Assembly: GCF_009831575.1 (NCBI RefSeq) | Contig: NZ_WUUT01000003.1 | Coordinates: 246,748-310,747, forward strand | DNA from: Halovenus carboxidivorans | Lineage (GTDB): Archaea > Halobacteriota > Halobacteria > Halobacteriales > Haloarculaceae | Reading direction: 5' to 3' | DNA: 64,000 bases | Shown: positions 62,095-64,000 of the stretch, one piece after another | Position numbering within the stretch: position 1 is the stretch's first letter | Layout of the letters: every line of letters starts with the position of its first letter | Program-made: the position numbers and the translations under genes | The notes under the pieces: generated by a model | What the model was told of the DNA's origin: nothing | The model's database searches: none | What the model saw: only the letters and a program-made list of their open reading frames with translations

Positions 62095-63759
62095 ATGCGC
62101 GGTGACCGACTCGACGCCTACCACTTCTACGAGCACTCCTACGAGAGCTACGACGCCCTCCGGGACGATTTCGAGTGGGAGGTCCCGGAGCAGTTCAACA
62201 TGGCGTGGTACGTCTGTGACCGCTGGGCCGACGACAAGGGCCGCGTCGCCGTCTTCGGCGAACACGAGTCGGGAGCGCGTGAGACCTACACCTTCTGGCA
62301 GCTCCAGAACGCCACCAACCGCCTCGCCAACTACCTCAGCGACCACGGCGTCGAGGCGGGCGACCGGGTGGGCGTCAACCTGCCACAGCGTGTCGAGACC
62401 GTCATCGCCCACGTCGCCTGCTGGAAACTCGGAGCCGTCTCGGTTCCGCTGTCGACGCTGTTCGGGCCCGACGCCATCGAGTACCGACTCGAGGACTCCG
62501 ACGCCGTCGCCGGCATCGTCGACGAATCCAACGTCGAGGACTTCCGGGAGGGGACCGAGGAGCTTTCGCTGAACACGACGCTGACCGTCGGTGATGTCGC
62601 GACGCGGGACGGTGAGGCGGATCTCTGGGCGGCACTCGAGGGCTACTCTCGGGAGTTCGAGATGGCCGAGACCGACAGCGAGGACGACGCGATCATCATC
62701 TACACCTCGGGGACGACCGGCGACCCCAAGGGGGTCCGTCACGCCCATCGGATGTTGCTCGGTCACCTGCCGCTTTTCATCACGACCTTCGGTAACATGG
62801 AGATGCACGACGACGACGTGTTCTGGACGCCGGCGGAGTGGGCGTGGGTCGCCTCGCTGTTCGACGTGCTCTTTCCCGGCCTGTACTACGGCAAACCGGT
62901 CGTCGCCTACAACGGCGGCCAGTTCGACCCCGAGACGGCCTTTCGGATCATCGAGGAGTACGGCGTCTCGAACTTCTTCGGTCCGCCGACCGCGCTGCGG
63001 ATGATGATGCGGGCCGACCCCGACTACCGCCTCGACACGATCCGCACCATCTCCGGCGGCGGCGAGTCGCTGGGCCAGGATATCGTCGAGTGGGCCGAGG
63101 AGACCTTCGACGGCGCGGTGGTCCACGAAGGCTACGGGCAGACCGAAGCCAACATGCTCGTCGGCGACTGTACGGCGCTTCTGGAGTTCCGCGAAGGGAC
63201 GATGGGTCGGGCCGGCCCCGGCCACGAGATCGCGATTGTCGATCCGGACACCGCCGAGGCGACTGTCGAACCGGGCGAGGTCGGCGAGATTGCGGTCCGG
63301 TACGAGGGGAATCCGGTCTGTTTCAAGGAGTACTGGAACAAGCCGGAGCGAACCAGCCGGAAGGTTCAGAACGGCTGGCTGCTCACCGAGGACCTCGGCC
63401 GGATGGACGAGGACGGCTACGTCGCCTTCGAGAGCCGGAAAGACGACGTGATCATCAGTGCTGGCTACCGGATCGGCCCCGTCGAAATCGAGGAGTCGAT
63501 GGCCGATCACGACGCCGTCGCCGACGTTGCCGTGATCGGCGTCCCGGACGACGAACGCGGCGAGGTGCCGAAGGCCTTTGTCGTCTCGAACGCGTCCGAT
63601 CCGGACGACAGCCTCCGAAAGTCGCTACGCCAGCACGTCCGGGACCGACTCGCGCAGTACGAGTACCCCCGCGAAATCGAGTTCGTCGACGAACTGCCGA
63701 AAACGTCGACCGGCAAAGTCCGCCGGGCCTCGCTGCGGGAACGGGAGGGATTGCAGTAA
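62095..63759 (+). CDS. AMP-forming acyl-CoA synthetase
   Basis: 554 aa of the ANL superfamily, likely a medium-chain acyl-CoA synthetase by similarity in length and opening (YHFYEHSYESYDALRDDFEW). Adenylate-forming P-loop IIYTSGTTGDPKGVRHAHR (201-219), A5 motif VVHEGYGQTEANMLVG, A7-A8 hinge WLLTEDLGRMDEDGYVAFES / RKDDVIISAGYRIGP, and the catalytic Lys in TSTGKVRR near the end. No acetyl/acyl pathway genes adjoin it; substrate range unknown. It starts 166 bp after the divergent lactonase gene. Confidence 0.9.
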   Translation: MRGDRLDAYHFYEHSYESYDALRDDFEWEVPEQFNMAWYVCDRWADDKGRVAVFGEHESGARETYTFWQLQNATNRLANYLSDHGVEAGDRVGVNLPQRVETVIAHVACWKLGAVSVPLSTLFGPDAIEYRLEDSDAVAGIVDESNVEDFREGTEELSLNTTLTVGDVATRDGEADLWAALEGYSREFEMAETDSEDDAIIIYTSGTTGDPKGVRHAHRMLLGHLPLFITTFGNMEMHDDDVFWTPAEWAWVASLFDVLFPGLYYGKPVVAYNGGQFDPETAFRIIEEYGVSNFFGPPTALRMMMRADPDYRLDTIRTISGGGESLGQDIVEWAEETFDGAVVHEGYGQTEANMLVGDCTALLEFREGTMGRAGPGHEIAIVDPDTAEATVEPGEVGEIAVRYEGNPVCFKEYWNKPERTSRKVQNGWLLTEDLGRMDEDGYVAFESRKDDVIISAGYRIGPVEIEESMADHDAVADVAVIGVPDDERGEVPKAFVVSNASDPDDSLRKSLRQHVRDRLAQYEYPREIEFVDELPKTSTGKVRRASLREREGLQ

Positions 63760-63791
63760 GCGGAGTCGAACGCCCGCCCGTTGCTCTGCGT

Positions 63792-64000
63792 TCAGTCCGA
63801 CTCCGTCACGAAAATCTGCGGCCCCAGTTTCGCCCGGACGGCCCGGAGATGTTCCGACAGCGTGGCCTGTGAGATATCGAGTTCCGCGGCGAGAGCCGCC
63901 GCGGACGCCCCGTCGCAGTCGTAGTAGCCGCGCTCGACTGCGAGCCGAGCGACCTCCTGCTGTCGCGCAGTGAGTACGTCGAGGTCGATGAGTACGGGCT
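63792..64000 (-). CDS. bat-type HTH_10 transcriptional regulator, C-terminal end
   Basis: The last 69 residues of a minus-strand gene whose start is outside the window. It reads VLIDLDVLTARQQEVARLAV, then ERGYYDCDGASAAALAAELD, then ISQATLSEHLRAVRAKLGPQ, ending IFVTESD. This is the bacterio-opsin activator (HTH_10) DNA-binding domain found at the C-terminus of many haloarchaeal regulators; the sensory N-terminal part (GAF/PAS, if any) cannot be seen. Convergent with the acyl-CoA synthetase. Confidence 0.85.
   Translation of the reverse strand, partial: PVLIDLDVLTARQQEVARLAVERGYYDCDGASAAALAAELDISQATLSEHLRAVRAKLGPQIFVTESD

Noticed and set aside
60637-63510. 957-codon minus-strand open frame
   Set aside because: Runs antisense through cofG and the acyl-CoA synthetase and past the lactonase gene in the wrong frame; no family motifs.
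1-64000. tRNA, rRNA, CRISPR, IS element or prophage
   Set aside because: No T-loop plus CCA-end cloverleaf, no rRNA segments, no regular repeat-spacer pattern and no transposase or integrase gene were seen by reading; a tRNAscan or ISfinder run would be decisive.

Overview
The window is a dense stretch of haloarchaeal (class Halobacteria) chromosome. Evidence for this is the high G+C, the very acidic proteins, TATA boxes about 25-35 nt in front of start codons (leaderless or near-leaderless genes), Tat-type secreted lipoproteins, and archaeal informational genes: Hel308, KEOPS Cgi121, thermosome, class I LysRS, S19e, SRP19, Gar1, CetZ and the coenzyme F420 genes. No rRNA, tRNA, CRISPR array, insertion sequence or prophage was recognised. 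It reads as core chromosome with a few less familiar genes.

Layout. 0-10 kb: a partial amphi-Trp protein; a minus-strand unit hel308 - cgi121 - old-yellow-enzyme homologue; an SPFH protein; pheA; a CPA2 antiporter with a TrkA module; an acyl-CoA carboxylase beta chain. 10-20 kb: a Gly/Gln/Arg-rich membrane protein; a thermosome gene with a clear leaderless promoter; a kinase-like protein that looks catalytically dead; lrp divergent from a tandem pair of near-identical glutamine synthetase genes; a protein carrying class I terpene-synthase metal motifs; a FilR1-type regulator. 20-30 kb: a Tat-exported beta-propeller, an RNA ligase-like protein, hisA - gar1 - srp19, an ACT regulator, hisB, a metallo-hydrolase, a convergent pair of Tat lipoproteins (DyP-like and P19-like, possibly iron related) and a DEDD exonuclease. 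30-42 kb: cheF, an ICL/PEP mutase enzyme, a radical SAM protein with an odd cluster motif plus a tiny partner, an HtpX-like protease, two site-2 proteases, a PPOX flavoprotein, pyrH - lysS, a small DUF7123 protein and thiL. 42-54 kb: a sensor kinase, rps19e, uspA, carA divergent from an Lrp-type gene with paired palindromes, a glutamine amidotransferase, thioredoxin, a prenyltransferase, a phasin-like coiled coil, a dihydrolipoyl-dehydrogenase-like flavoprotein, two HalX response regulators and a KaiC-like ATPase. 54-64 kb: DUF5611, a zinc-ribbon protein, a Ca/Na antiporter, an NDUFA9-like reductase, cetZ - membrane protein - cofC, a highly structured intergenic RNA candidate, cofG, a lactonase-like hydrolase, an acyl-CoA synthetase and the end of a bat-type HTH regulator.

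Functional threads. Nitrogen and amino-acid control (Lrp/glnA, Lrp-like/carA, pheA, hisA, hisB, ACT regulator); membrane quality control (SPFH, HtpX-like, two S2P proteases); F420 synthesis (cofC, cofG) next to the cytoskeletal cetZ; phospho-signalling (histidine kinase, HalX regulators, KaiC-like ATPase, CheF). The best candidates for something undescribed are the triple-hairpin RNA between cofC and cofG, the terpene-synthase-like protein, the mosaic glnA pair, the paired palindromes at carA, and the radical SAM/small-protein pair. Functions are read from motifs and remembered families; no database search was possible.
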